Positions 44,492 to 56,513 of a stretch of DNA of 64,000 nucleotides are shown here, in pieces. The stretch covers positions 33,455 to 97,454 of the forward strand of contig WTXI01000139.1 in assembly GCA_022376515.1 (NCBI GenBank), written 5' to 3'. The translations under genes were made by a program, and so were the position numbers. The notes beneath the pieces are model-generated. The model made no database searches, was not told where the DNA came from, and saw only the letters and a program-made list of their open reading frames with translations. The stretch's first letter is position 1. Every line of letters starts with the position of its first letter. The stretch is from Lactifluus volemus (Eukaryota; Basidiomycota; Agaricomycetes; Russulales; Russulaceae).

Positions 44492-45655
44492 CCTTCGACT
44501 GCGGACTATTGCCCATGGACTTTTTCTATTACATTCCTTATATCTCCACCTCCATATCGTATGACTTTACCTTCCTTTTTTACTCACCTTCTTATAACAC
44601 TTAGAATGAGGACATTACCCGCTTCTGCATGATCCGAAATTTTCGAATGAGCGTTCACCAGTACCCAGAACGGTCATTAACCCCCCATGTCACGTTTCTG
44701 GCACACAAGCACCGATTCATGACCACCAGAGCTGTAAGGCCACTGGCAGCCTAGTGCGTCACTTTGACTTGTGCAAGTGTTAGAGGAACGTCAACTTTGC
44801 GGAAACATCAGGAGCACGTCGCGGTCGTCGGGCAGCTAATACTCCATGCACAGATATGGGGAAGCTCAGACTTGGAGTCGTTGAGCGCGAAGGTCTGGAC
44901 GGCGCGTTGCGCAGTATCTAAGTGTTTTTGTGGCATGAAATGGGCTTTTTCTATGGGCATGCCGAATTTGCCATGTCGGAGTTTTGGCACATTGAGAACC
45001 CGACCACAGCTGATGGCGGGTGAAAGGTGCCAGCAGGCCCATCGACATTACGCGCTGTGCCTGTCGCGTGGCACGGTTGGTATCAAAAAATGTATTTAGA
45101 GAACACATAAAATCTCGATAACATCATAGAATGACAGATTGGACTAGGAATTTGAATGAGCAAATGGTATGGGACAACTTGAATGCTGGTTCTTGCCACC
45201 TTGGTTGATGCGTTCTCTGCACCGACCCATCATCGAACCCGTATACTGTGAAGTCGGAGGGGTAGCGTTATGCTGGAAGGTTAAACTTAATGGTTGTTTG
45301 GGTTGTGTGATACAGTGACTATGTACATTGCTCTAGTGCTGGAAGGAGAATTATTCTGCCACTGCCTCGTGCAGAATGCCACTGAAACGTAGCCCTTGAC
45401 AGCGGAGGCGACTTTCAGTGCCTGAGGTCACCAAATCAATTCCATGGCGCTGATTTGCGTGTGGGGTTTCGATTAAAGGTGTTTAACAGTCTCAAGATCA
45501 TCTAGTATCCGTTCTCAAAATCGCATCAATGTACAGACATCTACAGGCCATTTCGCAACGCCTTTTTCACCTTTTCTGCGGGCCTCATTCAGACCTTCCT
45601 CGAACTCAATAAATGTGCTTATCGGGGGCCCGCGGCTTTCAGCACCGGTCAGACA
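44492..45655. other. No gene recognised; 3' flank of transporter copy i
   Basis: Bases 45400-45655 are similar to 52270-52525, the 3' flank of transporter copy ii (CAAAATCGCAT, CACCTTTTCTGCGGGCC, GGGGCCCGCGGCTTTCAG). The rest shows small unsupported frames. Confidence 0.5.
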
Positions 45656-47463
45656 TCATCCGAGTCGTGCTTCTGGATCGTCGTCACTGCCAGTGTTAAA
45701 AGTGACACGTTGTGGCTGCTCAGATCCGGGATTATGGGTCGGGTGAATATTGGTTTTCGGTGCCAACTGAGAGAGAAGGTCAGCACAAAGTAATGCTGAG
45801 AGGAGAGTGAAAAACAGTACGGAGATGTAGATAGCCGAGCTCATGATTATGACCGTCCCGCAGATCGAGAGTGCAGTAGGAGAGGTGTGGAAAATGGTAA
45901 ACTCCAACATAACAGCAAAGATAATCTAGCACTTAACAATTTATAGGTGCCAACTGCGTAAGGGTGGGACACGTACTGAGGAATACAAAGAAAGCGAACC
46001 ACGGGAGGCTGTCTCCCGTTGGAACCCCATTGCCAATAGTACCTTCGCAATTTTATGGCCGAGATCAGACAAGAAAGGGAAGGGAATAGAAGAGCATACC
46101 TGAGCAAATAAGCCACATATGCCAACAAGAAGTATCAAAACAAGCCACGAGACGCGTGTGGGTATCACCAGAGGAATCTTGAATATCATCATACTGAGAT
46201 GAAAGATATCAAGAAAATGGTATAGTGTGGAAGTTAGCTGCGCTGAAGGACATACCTCATTGAAGAAATCACTACACTCTCTAAAGAGAAGTAAGCGAGA
46301 ACGTGAAGAGGGTGTGCCAGTGCCTGTTTTCCGATCGCGCGGATGAGGATATCTGAGTTCAAGCAACAGGATAAATAGAGGTACTAAGATAGCATGAAGA
46401 CTCACAACTGCTGGTGGCCCCCAGAACGCCTATCAGACTTGCGCTATACAATAATATGAGAAGAATGCCCGAGATGTGAGGTAATGTCCGTACTGACATG
46501 ACGGATAGCATCCTTTCCCCTGACGCAACAGCATCAGACAGATTCTCTTGGGGACCACCGAATAGAAATTGAGGCTTGGCAATCAGAAGGACTCCAAAAA
46601 AGCTGGAAACTAACACCGCATAAGTTGCGATCACGGTGAGAGCGGCCAACAAGCATACAGCCAGCGAGTATTTCCTTGAGAGAGAGGGACTCCTTGAGAA
46701 ATATTGCTCCTAAGAAGCCGGTGATTATCGGTTCTATAAACTTGATGACTACCGCATCGGACAACGATAAATGTTGCAAGGAGAAGTACATCCCAGAAAG
46801 TGCGATAAACCTGTAATGGCGGTGAGGGACATCCATGAACGAAGAGCGCCGCGTGAAACATTACCCTGTCAAACCTCGAGACACCAGGAGTGTCCGGACA
46901 CCCTTTGGGCCAAGAAATGGGTTTGGTACTTTCCGCCAATACCTAATAGTGATTGGGAACAACTCTTATACAACGATAAAGAGACACACATGTATGAAAC
47001 TGAACAGATATACGTCATCGCCTGGTAGATTTCAGCACCGACATTGCAAGGGGATAAGATACTCACCATCCGGAGGCATATTATCTGTATGTATAAAGTA
47101 GATGGGAAGTGAGCCCGGGGGTATCGTCACCATCAGAATATGACACACCTCCAGCGTGGGCACAGGTTCACCCAGTCTGTTGAGGAACTGCACGGTGACA
47201 TTCATCGCAGTGTAAAAGAACTGAGAGGCCACAATAAAGAACATCCCAGAGTTATTGTCGATAAATGTGGATATAGATGATCGTGCGGGAAAACGCTGTT
47301 CAGAAACAATCTGTCGACGCCCGAGTCCTCCGGTGTGTCCATGTTGCAGCAGTGGCGATGTTTCATTGGCAACAGCCAGCCCCTCCTCCGCATTTACAAC
47401 CGAATTGGGTGAGGAGTGCGTTCGAAGTGTTTCCGTGGTATACATATCGTGCGCTGGGGCCAT
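45656..47463 (-). CDS. EamA/DMT transporter of SLC35G type, copy i, 10 exons, 423 aa
   Basis: Exons on the minus strand: 47131-47463, 46990-47021, 46865-46942, 46659-46810, 46498-46609, 46406-46443, 46352-46256, 46100-46193, 45977-46042, 45656-45925; total 1272 nt. A hydrophilic N-terminus with ETSPLLQHGH is followed by ten hydrophobic segments. Family blocks include PNPFLGPKGVRTLLVSRG, YFSLQHLSLSDAVVIKF, GAIFLKESLSLKEILAG, SLIGVLGATSS, IPLVIPTRVSWLVL and VLLAMGFQRETASRGS. The second EamA repeat ends in SICGTVIIMSSAIYISV. The family includes human SLC35G1 and yeast YPL264C/YMR253C, putative solute or nucleotide-sugar-type exporters; the substrate is unknown. Two relatives follow upstream. Confidence 0.88.
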
Positions 47464-47937
47464 AACGATGGAATATGGCAGATGATGGAGCTTGACTCGA
47501 GGTCACAACTCATGGACGTACAAATTTACATAATAGAAGAATCTGTCCCGTCAGTTGATTAACGTTGATTAGCCAATCATAGTTCCTCCTGCCCATTTTC
47601 GAGGGCTGGTTTCTGTAATTTCTATTGCGAATCAAGGTGCTACAACGCGAAGGCGGGGTTGCTCCTGCCAGGCCAGAAGGGAGATGTTGATGGTCAAGTT
47701 AGGTAAGGAAGGTCCCGGACCGGTCACTGGACCTTCCAAGCGGGGGCTCCTTGAACCGCGACCACCAGGTCGACGCGGTAACGTGAATACATTTAATGTG
47801 CAGATTACCTTTTTTTTCCTTCTAGAAATTCTCGAACATCTCCGAGCGATGCAGTTATCATTGGCACACGTCATCTCGTTGATCGAATCTTTCCATACGC
47901 GGTTCGGGCTGTGGGCCACTCTACCCAAATCGCACAC
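47464..47937. other. Upstream region of transporter copy i
   Basis: From the start codon to about 47720 it resembles 54234-54510 upstream of copy ii (CCAGGCCAGAAGGGA; GTCCCGGACCGGTCACTGG), so the duplication includes promoters. A T-run with TTCCTTCTAG precedes an exon-like stretch (about 47830-48016) without a complete gene. Confidence 0.5.
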
Positions 47938-48016
47938 CATCCAGTCCGAACTCGATTTCGATAACGGTCGCCACCGACTTCGTGGAAAGGTCACTCAGCT
48001 CTGGCCTCATCGAGGG
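47938..48016 (+). repeat. 79-bp direct repeat, left copy
   Basis: CATCCAGTCCGAACTCGATT through TCATCGAGGG; identical to 51773-51851 except one base (G/A at the seventh position). In both copies one frame reads SELDFDNGRHRLRGKVTQLW, so it may be a duplicated exon piece. Confidence 0.85.
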
Positions 48017-48651
48017 AATGTGGTCACTTTCGAGCTATGTCATCGGATCTCACGGTACCACAAACGAGACCCGCACTATGTGCATTGTCACATCGTATCT
48101 CTCAACTTCCCGTTTCCATGCTAGTATGGCATTTTATTCCCGAAAATTTTCAGGGCTGGATTTCTATACCCGAATGAGATGCCAACACCTGGTCGACTAC
48201 TGTAAGTTAGTAGGACACAGCCGGAGCATGCCTGGCAGCTCTTTACTGTATTACGAAACGTCAACTTAAACCTCAGGGGTAGCCCAGAGACTGATCTATG
48301 CTCGCGGCAATATCGCTATGATAATTCAGGGCCAAGCTTATTCCGACACATTGTCTCAACGTGCCTACAGTACAGTAAGGCCGCAAATTTATTCTCAATC
48401 GCTTAATGAACGTAATCACGAGCGACTGCTGACTGCTGCACCCGTGGATTGATAATGAGTAAGCGGGCCACCGAGGAAGAGGTCCTCGGCTGTGACCAGT
48501 ATTAGCAGAACTCTCCACCTAAAATGTTAGAGGAGCAAGCAGGGTTCCCAACGATGAAATTAGCATGTTTAGTGCAAAATTACAATTCAACTTCACGATC
48601 TGAACCACATGACATGTAAAATAAACTGGCTATGACAAGTACTTGTAATTC

Positions 48652-51050
48652 TCAATGATATGAAAGGTAATAACCATCACCGTGACACACTGAAATGCAA
48701 GCTGTGTACAACCCAATTTTCCTCAATACAGAGTTATCCAAAGCAGGACAAGAGAATGAGTCAAGGCCGTCTGGTAAGACAAACACAAAACGCCAGCGGT
48801 TGTGGGCAGGTAACCCACTACAACGTGCGAGAAAATTAACAAGGCTATCCTTAATTGTGTGTTTATGGCTTGCAGTGCACTGAAACAAGTTGAGATATCC
48901 CCCACTAAGTATAAAGGAATCGAAAGCAACTTGTTGGCCACTTTGGGGTACATAGTAGACGTCCGGTTTGATTTTTAGTTTGATGGTGGTATCGACAACG
49001 TAGACGAATGTCCGGGGGGCCTTAACTTGCAGAGGAAAGTTTTTCTTTGCCGCTCCATGAATGGTGGCAGTCTCAGGCCGTTTGGTGCTGAATAAAGCAT
49101 GCCAGCGGGACAAGGTGCTCTTCGACCGAACCATTGGGATAGCGGCCAGTTTGATACACGTACTGAATTTCCGATGGACGAAAGCTTCAAATATCGTACC
49201 AGCCATTGTCCGAGCGCCGATAAACCTCGAAACAATCTTCCACGTACCCAACAGCTGATCAATACTGAAGTCCTCAAGCCTCTTTGCAACTTGTTGCTCA
49301 ACTGCAGCCGAGATGAGGTGAATTGTCCAGTCTGCGTGACCCAGTGGAGATCCTTGCTTGCGCCGAATCAGGCAGATTTTATGCGACAAGTCATGTGGAT
49401 TTTCTTCGTGAAAACTTGAGAGACACTCTTCGAAGAGATCGGGACTAGCTTTGGCGATGCTGGCGTCACGAACATTGACGTAGGCTTCAACTCGAACAGG
49501 AGTCATTTCGAGGCAGAGGCGTGCAGTGGGACCTAAGCGATCATATCTCTGCAACGCGTCACTTATCTCTTCTTTTGAAATTAGAGATTTCGTGCTGTGG
49601 TGGAAGAGAGGGCTCAGCATGACTGGGTCATGAAAGGAACATACTCACGCATATTCGACCTCCGCCTTTGTCCAAGGATTCATTATCGCTCGATAGTCCG
49701 ACCATGACTGCGCAAGCTTTGACCAGCTAGCTCGTGTAGGGGGGGTGAGATAGATGGGGAAGACTCCAGGTCGGAGTTCGATCGGAATCCCGGATGGTGA
49801 TTCCGAAGAATCAATGAGAGTCCATATGCGCGAGCTAAATTTTCTGAATAAGAAGTCGGCAGGGACGATGAGGACCCCTTCAGAACAGAAGAGATAGGAC
49901 TCAGATGCTTGAAACCACAGAGTATCAGACTTTTCCCCAAGACGTCGACGCAAGGCGTAGTAGGCCCAGTACGTTTTTCCTATGCACAAAGGAGTATAAA
50001 AAACAGGCTTCTCATATCGATGAAAGAGTACTGACCAATGCCGGGTTGGCCTGTGACAACCACTGCAGCCGGACGATTCGGCGTACCCTCATCGTACATT
50101 TCTTCAACCCAGTTATAGATTCTAAGGTATTCAGCGCGAATGAGAAGTCGACTCCAACTAGAGACTATGATTGGGGACTCGGGAAGGAGATCGCCGTCAT
50201 TCTCTCCTCCATTCTCGTCGTCGTGCTCTTCATCGTTAGGATCATGGACTGACTCCTTAAGATCAAGGTGCTCCGGAGGTAGAGGATTGCCCCAAAATTG
50301 CTTATGGAAATCCAACATCTCAGTCGACCAGCCTCCATCATCGACGCACAGTCGCTTGAACCCTGAAAACATTATTTTAGCCAACGTAGTAAAGAGTAAC
50401 ATAGAAGCTGTACCAAATTTCAGGAAAGGGCCATCATCCAAATCTAGAAGTTATCCGAAGGAGAGATGTCAATGAGTCAGATGAGAACGAAAGACAGTGC
50501 TAACACAGCGCCCACTTACCCGCTTTATGTCTTTTACCCCCTCCTTCATCGGAACCAATTCCGTCGTGGTCACGCTTAAGGGCGGCTGTGGAGGAGGCAA
50601 GCACAGAATCTTGGGGTGCGATAACACGTTGTTATGATGGAGTGTGAATGTGGAGGGAATGACGGAATTAGAGAAACGGGTGCCACACTCACCAAGCGCG
50701 GGTACCTCAACAAGGATGTGGATGGGTTCTTTGGATAAGTCTTCATCCCTGAAAAGCTGAGAAATTCGCTGCAGGGCCTTGTTTAGGCGAACAAGGCGAA
50801 CGTCAGAACCATCGAATCGAATAGTTTTCAGGGTTTGTTCGAGGTTATCATCATCGGGGAGACCGGAACACTTCCAGAGTACGAGATCGCGGGAAGCGAC
50901 TTTACCGAGCATAGAGGCATGCTCGTCTTTGATCAATTTCTTGAGATCAGCAACGGTGTCGTCATCATCGATGTCAACCTGGACAATGTGTTCATCCGGC
51001 TTATCATCAGGCCAGACAAGGCACATTAACTTTGATTTCGCGCCAGACAT
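48652..51050 (-). CDS. Crinkler-type protein with P-loop NTPase and nuclease-like C-terminus, copy 2, 5 exons, 701 aa
   Basis: Exons on the minus strand: 50693-51050, 50520-50585, 50036-50443, 49649-49979, 48652-49594; total 2106 nt. Domain order is the same as the copy at 19210: ubiquitin-like header, KR-rich hinge, P-loop NTPase with the Walker A again split by an intron, then the KPDVYYVPQSGQQ nuclease-like part. It lacks an eight-residue acidic repeat (DDENGG unit) in exon 3 and has an altered C-terminus (CHGDGYYLSYH). Both copies are open, which argues against simple decay. It sits in reverse orientation between two transporter paralogs. Confidence 0.85.
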
Positions 51051-51772
51051 TGCAGGATGGAATGACGTAAAGAGCTGAAGACAATTGACGGCCCGGTGGC
51101 CACACTGACTGCAGCCGACGCTGACTCGCACCTTCCGAGTTGCGTCTCAGACTGCCCCTAAGTTTGTATTTGTCGACCCGCAATTCCCGACGCTGTAAGG
51201 TCAGCCGTGGCCATGTTGCTGACCACAGGCTCGCAATCACATTTTCGTGCCACTTCCTGCCCCTCCCGACTGCTACCACCCACCGCCTCAAACACCCGGG
51301 GCTGTTCACACTGCGTCAGGGTCGCTGGTGTCAGGTTGTGCTGGTATCGCCGTCGCGTTCATTCAAACACCTGACACCAGCGACTGGTGCTATCATGTGG
51401 CATCCCCCCGAAACCATCGTCCGGACTCGCTCGGACTCCCCCCAAAAAATCGTGGGGAGCGTCCATGGAATTAAGAACGGGGCTTAGAGTTGAGAATGAA
51501 GAGAACGAGTTCACGCGATGAGAAGAAGGGGAATGGGGCAAAATTTGACTTGGATTTCGAGATCATTGTTACGATCGTGCTGGAGGGGTCCCTCGAGCAT
51601 TGGAGGAGCGTTGGGGCGTCTGGGGGGCTTCCCTGTCAGGTGTTTTCAGGTGCGTTACCCCCACTGTTTCTTTGTTCACTGGTGATACGAACTTGTTGCT
51701 TATAGGACTCGGAATTCTTCCCTCGTCCTTGACACTACCCTCCCTGCAGACCCACTCCGCCTCGTCTGCGTC
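51051..51772. other. Crinkler upstream flank and unassigned DNA
   Basis: Similarity to the other Crinkler's upstream region ends after about 85 bp (GGTGCGAGTCAGCGTCGGC). The remainder to 51772 shows no gene. Confidence 0.4.
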
Positions 51773-51851
51773 CATCCAATCCGAACTCGATTTCGATAAC
51801 GGTCGCCACCGACTTCGTGGAAAGGTCACTCAGCTCTGGCCTCATCGAGGG
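51773..51851 (+). repeat. 79-bp direct repeat, right copy
   Basis: Second copy of the 47938-48016 repeat, same orientation, 3.8 kb away. The Crinkler copy 2 block lies between the two. Confidence 0.85.
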
Positions 51852-52525
51852 TCTCGCATCTCTTCACGGGCACCACATCGTTCATATGGATATCAGGCCT
51901 GACGGCCTGACGACCTAAGTCCGAGAAACGAACGGCCCGAGATTGACGTCGCGGTAGGGTCCCATGACTCATCAAGGCCGACCGACTGGGATGGTCGTGC
52001 GGGCATGCTCTTCTGCATCTTGATCTCAGACATCCGGGTCTGCATATTTAACCTGACCGTTCTGCCAATACTACACTGCATTCTGCTTCCCACTGTCTGT
52101 TGACATATACTGTATTACGCTACTTGCAACCTGGCCGAAGACGATGTCGGCATTTCCCTAGTCAGGAAGAGAGCCGGTGTTCATTTCGAGGGGTGTAGCA
52201 TTGCCTCTTCACCTATCCTTGCCCCGGCTTTGCAGTGGGAAATCCGCAGCTGGTGGTGGTTGCGGATCAACGAGCCACGTCGCTGATTCGCATGTGGGCT
52301 TCGATTGAAGGTCTCAAGTTCATCTATCAATTCTCAAAATCGCATTTATGTACATATATCTATTTAGGCCATGTCGCAACACCTTTTTCACCTTTGCTGC
52401 GGGCCTTACTAAATGTGCTTGTCGGGGGCCCGGGGCTTTCAGCGCCGGTCCGACATCATCGTGCTTCTAGATCGTCCCCACTACCAGTGTTAAGAGTGAC
52501 ACGTTGTGGCTGCTCAGACCCGGGA
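51852..52525. other. Reversed GCCGAC-hairpin repeat and 3' flank of transporter copy ii
   Basis: Bases 52100-52165 match the reverse complement of 17930-18000 (TATACTGTATTACGCTACTT; ACGATGTCGGCATTTCCCTAG). From 52270 on the sequence is paralogous to the flank of copy i. Confidence 0.5.
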
Positions 52526-54233
52526 TTATGGGTCGGGGGAATAGCGGTTTTCCTTACCAACTGAGAGAGAGAAGGTCAGCACGGAGTAATACTGAGAGGA
52601 GAGAGAAGACAGTACGGAGATATAGATAGCCGAGCTCATGATGATGACTGTCCCGCAGATCGAGAGTGCAGTAGGTGTAGTATGAAAAATGGCAAAATCG
52701 AACATAACAGCAAAGATAATCTAGCACTAAACAATTTGCATGTGCCAACTGCGTGAGGTGGGACACGTACTAAGGTATACAAAGCAACTGAACCACGCGA
52801 GGCTGTCTCCCGTTGGAACCCCAGTGCCAATAGTACCTTCGCAATTTTATAGTCGAGATCGGACAAGAAACGATAAGAGCATACCTGAGCGACTAAGCTA
52901 AATATGCCAATAAGAAGCATCAAAACAAGCCACGGGACGCGTGTGGGTATCACCAGAGGAATCTTGAATATCATCATGCTGAGATGGAAGATATCAAGAA
53001 ATGATAGTGTGGAAGCTAGCTGCGCTGCAGGACATACCTCATTGAAGAAATCACTACACATTCTAAAGAGAAGTAAGCGAGAGCGTGAAGAGGGTGCGCC
53101 CGTTTTCCAATTGCGCGGAGGAGGGTGTCTGAGTTCAAATGACAGGATAAAGAAAGATACTAAGATAGCATATTATAATCTCACAACCACTGGCGGCCCC
53201 CAGGACGCCTATCAGACTTGCGCTATACAATAAAATGAGAAGAACGCCTGAGATGTGAGGCAATGTCGTGCTGACATGATGGATTGCATTCTTTTCCCTG
53301 GCGCAACAGCATCAAACAGATTCTCTTGGAGACCACCGAATAGAAATTGAGGCCTGGCAATCATAATGACTCCAGAAAAGCTGGCAACTAACATCGCATA
53401 AGTTGCGATCACGATGAGAGCGGTCCACAAGCATACAACTAGCAAGTATTTCCTTGAGAGTGAGGGACTCCTTGAGAAATATTGCTCCTGAGAAGCCGGT
53501 GAGTATAGGTACAATAAACTTTATGACCATTGCATCGGACAACGATAAATGTTGCAAGGAGAAGTAGACCCCAGCAAGTGAGATAAACCTGTGATGACGG
53601 TGAGGGGCATCCCACGAACGGAGAGCATGCGTGAAACATTACCCTGTCAAACCTCGAGACACCAGGAGTGTCCGGACACCCTTTGGACCAAGAAATGGGT
53701 CTGGGACGTTCCGCAAATACCTGATAGTAATTGGAAACAACACTTAGACAGCGGTAAAGAGACACACATGTATGAGACTGAACAGATATACGTCATCGCC
53801 TGGTAGTTTTGAGCACAGACATTGCGAGGGAATAGACACTCACCATCCGGATTAATATTAGCTGTATGTACAAGTAGATGTCCATTGAGCTCGGGGGTGT
53901 CGTCACCATCAGAACATGACACACCTCGAGGATGGGTACGGGCTCATCCAGACTGTTGAGGAACTTCACGATGACATTTATACCAGAGACAAAGAACTGA
54001 GAGGTCACAACAAAGAACATGCCAGCGTTATTGTCGATGAATGAGGATATAGATGATCGTGCGGGAAGACACTCTTCAGAAACGATCTGTCGAGATCCGA
54101 GTCCTTCAGTGTGTCCATGTTGCAGCAATGGCGATGTTTCATCGGCAGCAGCCAGCCCATCCGCATTTACAACGGAATTGGGTGAGTGCGTTCGATGTGT
54201 TTCCGTGGTAGACAATTCGCGCGCTGGGGCCAT
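52526..54233 (-). CDS. EamA/DMT transporter of SLC35G type, copy ii, 10 exons, 394 aa
   Basis: The ten-exon plan is identical to copy i (54233-53907, 53799-53768, 53720-53643, 53588-53437, 53387-53276, 53222-53185, 53128-53038, 52978-52885, 52836-52771, 52720-52526; total 1185 nt). Exon 7 keeps the family RAIGKRAHPLHAL where copy i has a two-residue insert. The last exon runs in another frame than copy i after SSAIYISVL, giving a different and shorter tail (SSLSSQYYSVLTFSLSV). All membrane segments are kept, so it is probably functional. Confidence 0.86.
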
Positions 54234-54897
54234 AACGATGGAATACGGCAGATCACTGGTGCTTGACTCGTATGGAAGGCGAACAGAATTACGTAAATAG
54301 AAATTTCAGCCTTGTCAGTTGATCCAAGAGTTGATCAGTCAATCATAGTTCCTCTTGCCTTTTTTTCGAGTCCTGGTTTCTGTAATGTCTATTGTGAATC
54401 AAGGTATTAACACGAAGGCGAGGTTGCTCCAGCCAGGCCAGAAGGGAATGAAGGACAAGTTAGGCGAACAAGTTTAATTTATCTCAGATCTCAGTACTGG
54501 TCCCGGCCCGGTCACCGGTTTCTCTCCTAACGCGGCGCACAACTGGCATTATCCTCTTCTATCTCTTCCACTTAACAATTTAGAAGTTTGTAGTTGTGTA
54601 GACTCTACGGAATATCTTCGATCTATTCTTCTAACCAGATATTTCTCTGGAACCCCATCGATCTAGAGTCTACTAGAACCATCTACGCCTTATGAGACGA
54701 CAAGACTTGGGGTAACAAGGACCCCGAAGGCTGCTGTAGTCCGTTAGCATCTGAGAAAAGATATGGAGATACGGGGTAGTTATTAAGTTATTAAGGCTCT
54801 GAATCATTACCGCAGTCAGGGGTCGTGAGCGCTGGCCGGTCAAGGATGGGGCTAGGGACTGGCTTGATAACGGTCTTCTTCGTTAGCTGAATCATAG
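54234..54897. other. Promoter region of copy ii and unassigned DNA
   Basis: The first 270 bases are paralogous to the region upstream of copy i. TAACAATTTAGAAG and neighbouring AT-rich DNA hold no supportable gene. Confidence 0.4.
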
Positions 54898-56513
54898 TCA
54901 ACATGAGACATTGTTGTGAAAGAGAAGGGATAGTACTGTGGTGTAGACGGCTGAGCTCATGATGATAGCTGCCCCGGCGATCGAGGGTGCAGAGGGTGTA
55001 GTATGGAAAATAACAAACTCAAACACAACAGCGAACACAATCTAGATAGTTGAGCTGGTTGCACGAGTCTGCTGGATACTAGGCATAGAAAGACATACTG
55101 AAGTATAGACGGCAAGGGTGCCGCGTGAGGCTGTCTCCCGGTTAAGAGTGTCTTCGCAAATTCAGATCAGAAGGGAAAGAAGGTAAATGGCGCACCAGTG
55201 CGATCAAGCCAAGAATACCGATGAGAAATAACATGACAAACCACAACACGCGCGTGGGTATCACTGGAGGCATCTTGAAGGCTATCATGCTAAGATGGCT
55301 GGCGTCAACTGTCCCTTCAAAAGGAAGGGAGGAACATACCCAATCGTAGAAAATATGACTGATTGTAAGGAGAAAGATGAAAGCGAATGAAGCGAATGGG
55401 CCCGTTTGCCAATTGCACGGAGGAGGGCGTCTATGAGAAAGGAGCTAAGTGCATAAATCCAGGTGGCTGAAAGATGGCTCACAGGAACCAGTCGTTCCCA
55501 GGACACCAATGAGCGCAGCGCTATAACATGGCATGAGAGTAAACATTTAGATAAAAACTGTGGTACTCCGAACACGACAGAGAGCATTCCTTGCCAGAGC
55601 ATCACCACCTCAGACAATTCGCCCTTGGGACCACCGAAAAGGGAACGTGGCCTTGCGATTAAAATAACACCAAAGAAGCTGCATACTAATACAGTACCCT
55701 GTGAATTGCAACAACAGTACTTATAACCTGGGAAGACATACAACCAGCGCACATGTCCTTGAGAAACATGACCCCCGAGAATGCGGTGAGGATCGGCGCA
55801 AGGAAGGTCAACACTGTCGCATCTGACAACGACAAGTATTGCAGAGAGAAATACCCCCCGGAAAGACCAATGAACCTGGGATGACGATGAGGAGAGCCCG
55901 CAGTTCGCAGGACCAAACCTACCCAGAAATGCCCCGGAGTACTAGCAGTGCCCGAGCATCCTTCGGGCCAATCAACGGGTGCGGAACCTTTCGCAAGAAC
56001 CTGACAACAATTGGTAACATGGGCGGAATACGGCCAAGAAAGAGGCACACATGTATGAGACGGAGATGATGTATGTCATGGCCTGATCACCTTCATCTTC
56101 AGCATCCAAGAATATAGGTTGTCAAACTACTTGCCATTCTAACCCATATTTGCTGCACAGATCGACGTTTAACTGATTCAGGTGAAAGAATTACCCTTGG
56201 CTGCACCACACACCTCGAGGATCGGCACAGGCTCATCCAGGTTGTTAATCCACTTGACAGATACGTTGATGGCAGAAAAGAAGAACTCAGAACCCGCCAC
56301 AAGCAATAACCCGGCGTTCCTGTCAACGAATGCAGACGTCGATGATCGCCACCTCTCCGAGACGGTTTCTTCCATTTGCGCGCTCCGGTGTTGGAGCAGT
56401 GTCGACGTCTCATCGGGAACAGGCATTGATAGGGCACCTCTAGAAGACATGTAATCCGAAGAGGAACTCGTTCCACAAGTTTTCGTGGCATCGATGGGGC
56501 TCGCGCTGGCCAT
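54898..56513 (-). CDS. EamA/DMT transporter of SLC35G type, copy iii (divergent)
   Basis: Start MASASPIDATKTCGTSSSSD at 56513; a GTG 15 bp further upstream is not used. Hydrophilic N-terminus with DETSTLLQHR, then EFFFSAINVSVKWINNLDE. Further exons give YFSLQYLSLSDATVLTFLAP, SGVMFLKDMCA, FGVILIARPRSLFGGP, ALIGVLGTTG, LRAIGKRAHSLHSLSSFS and a last exon VFAVVFEFVIFHTTPSAPS. Introns sit where those of copies i and ii do. The joint after LEVC (about 56100-56215) is unclear: no splice pair gives the expected HVLM-like block, so four residues are missing or the gene is damaged there. Confidence 0.72.
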
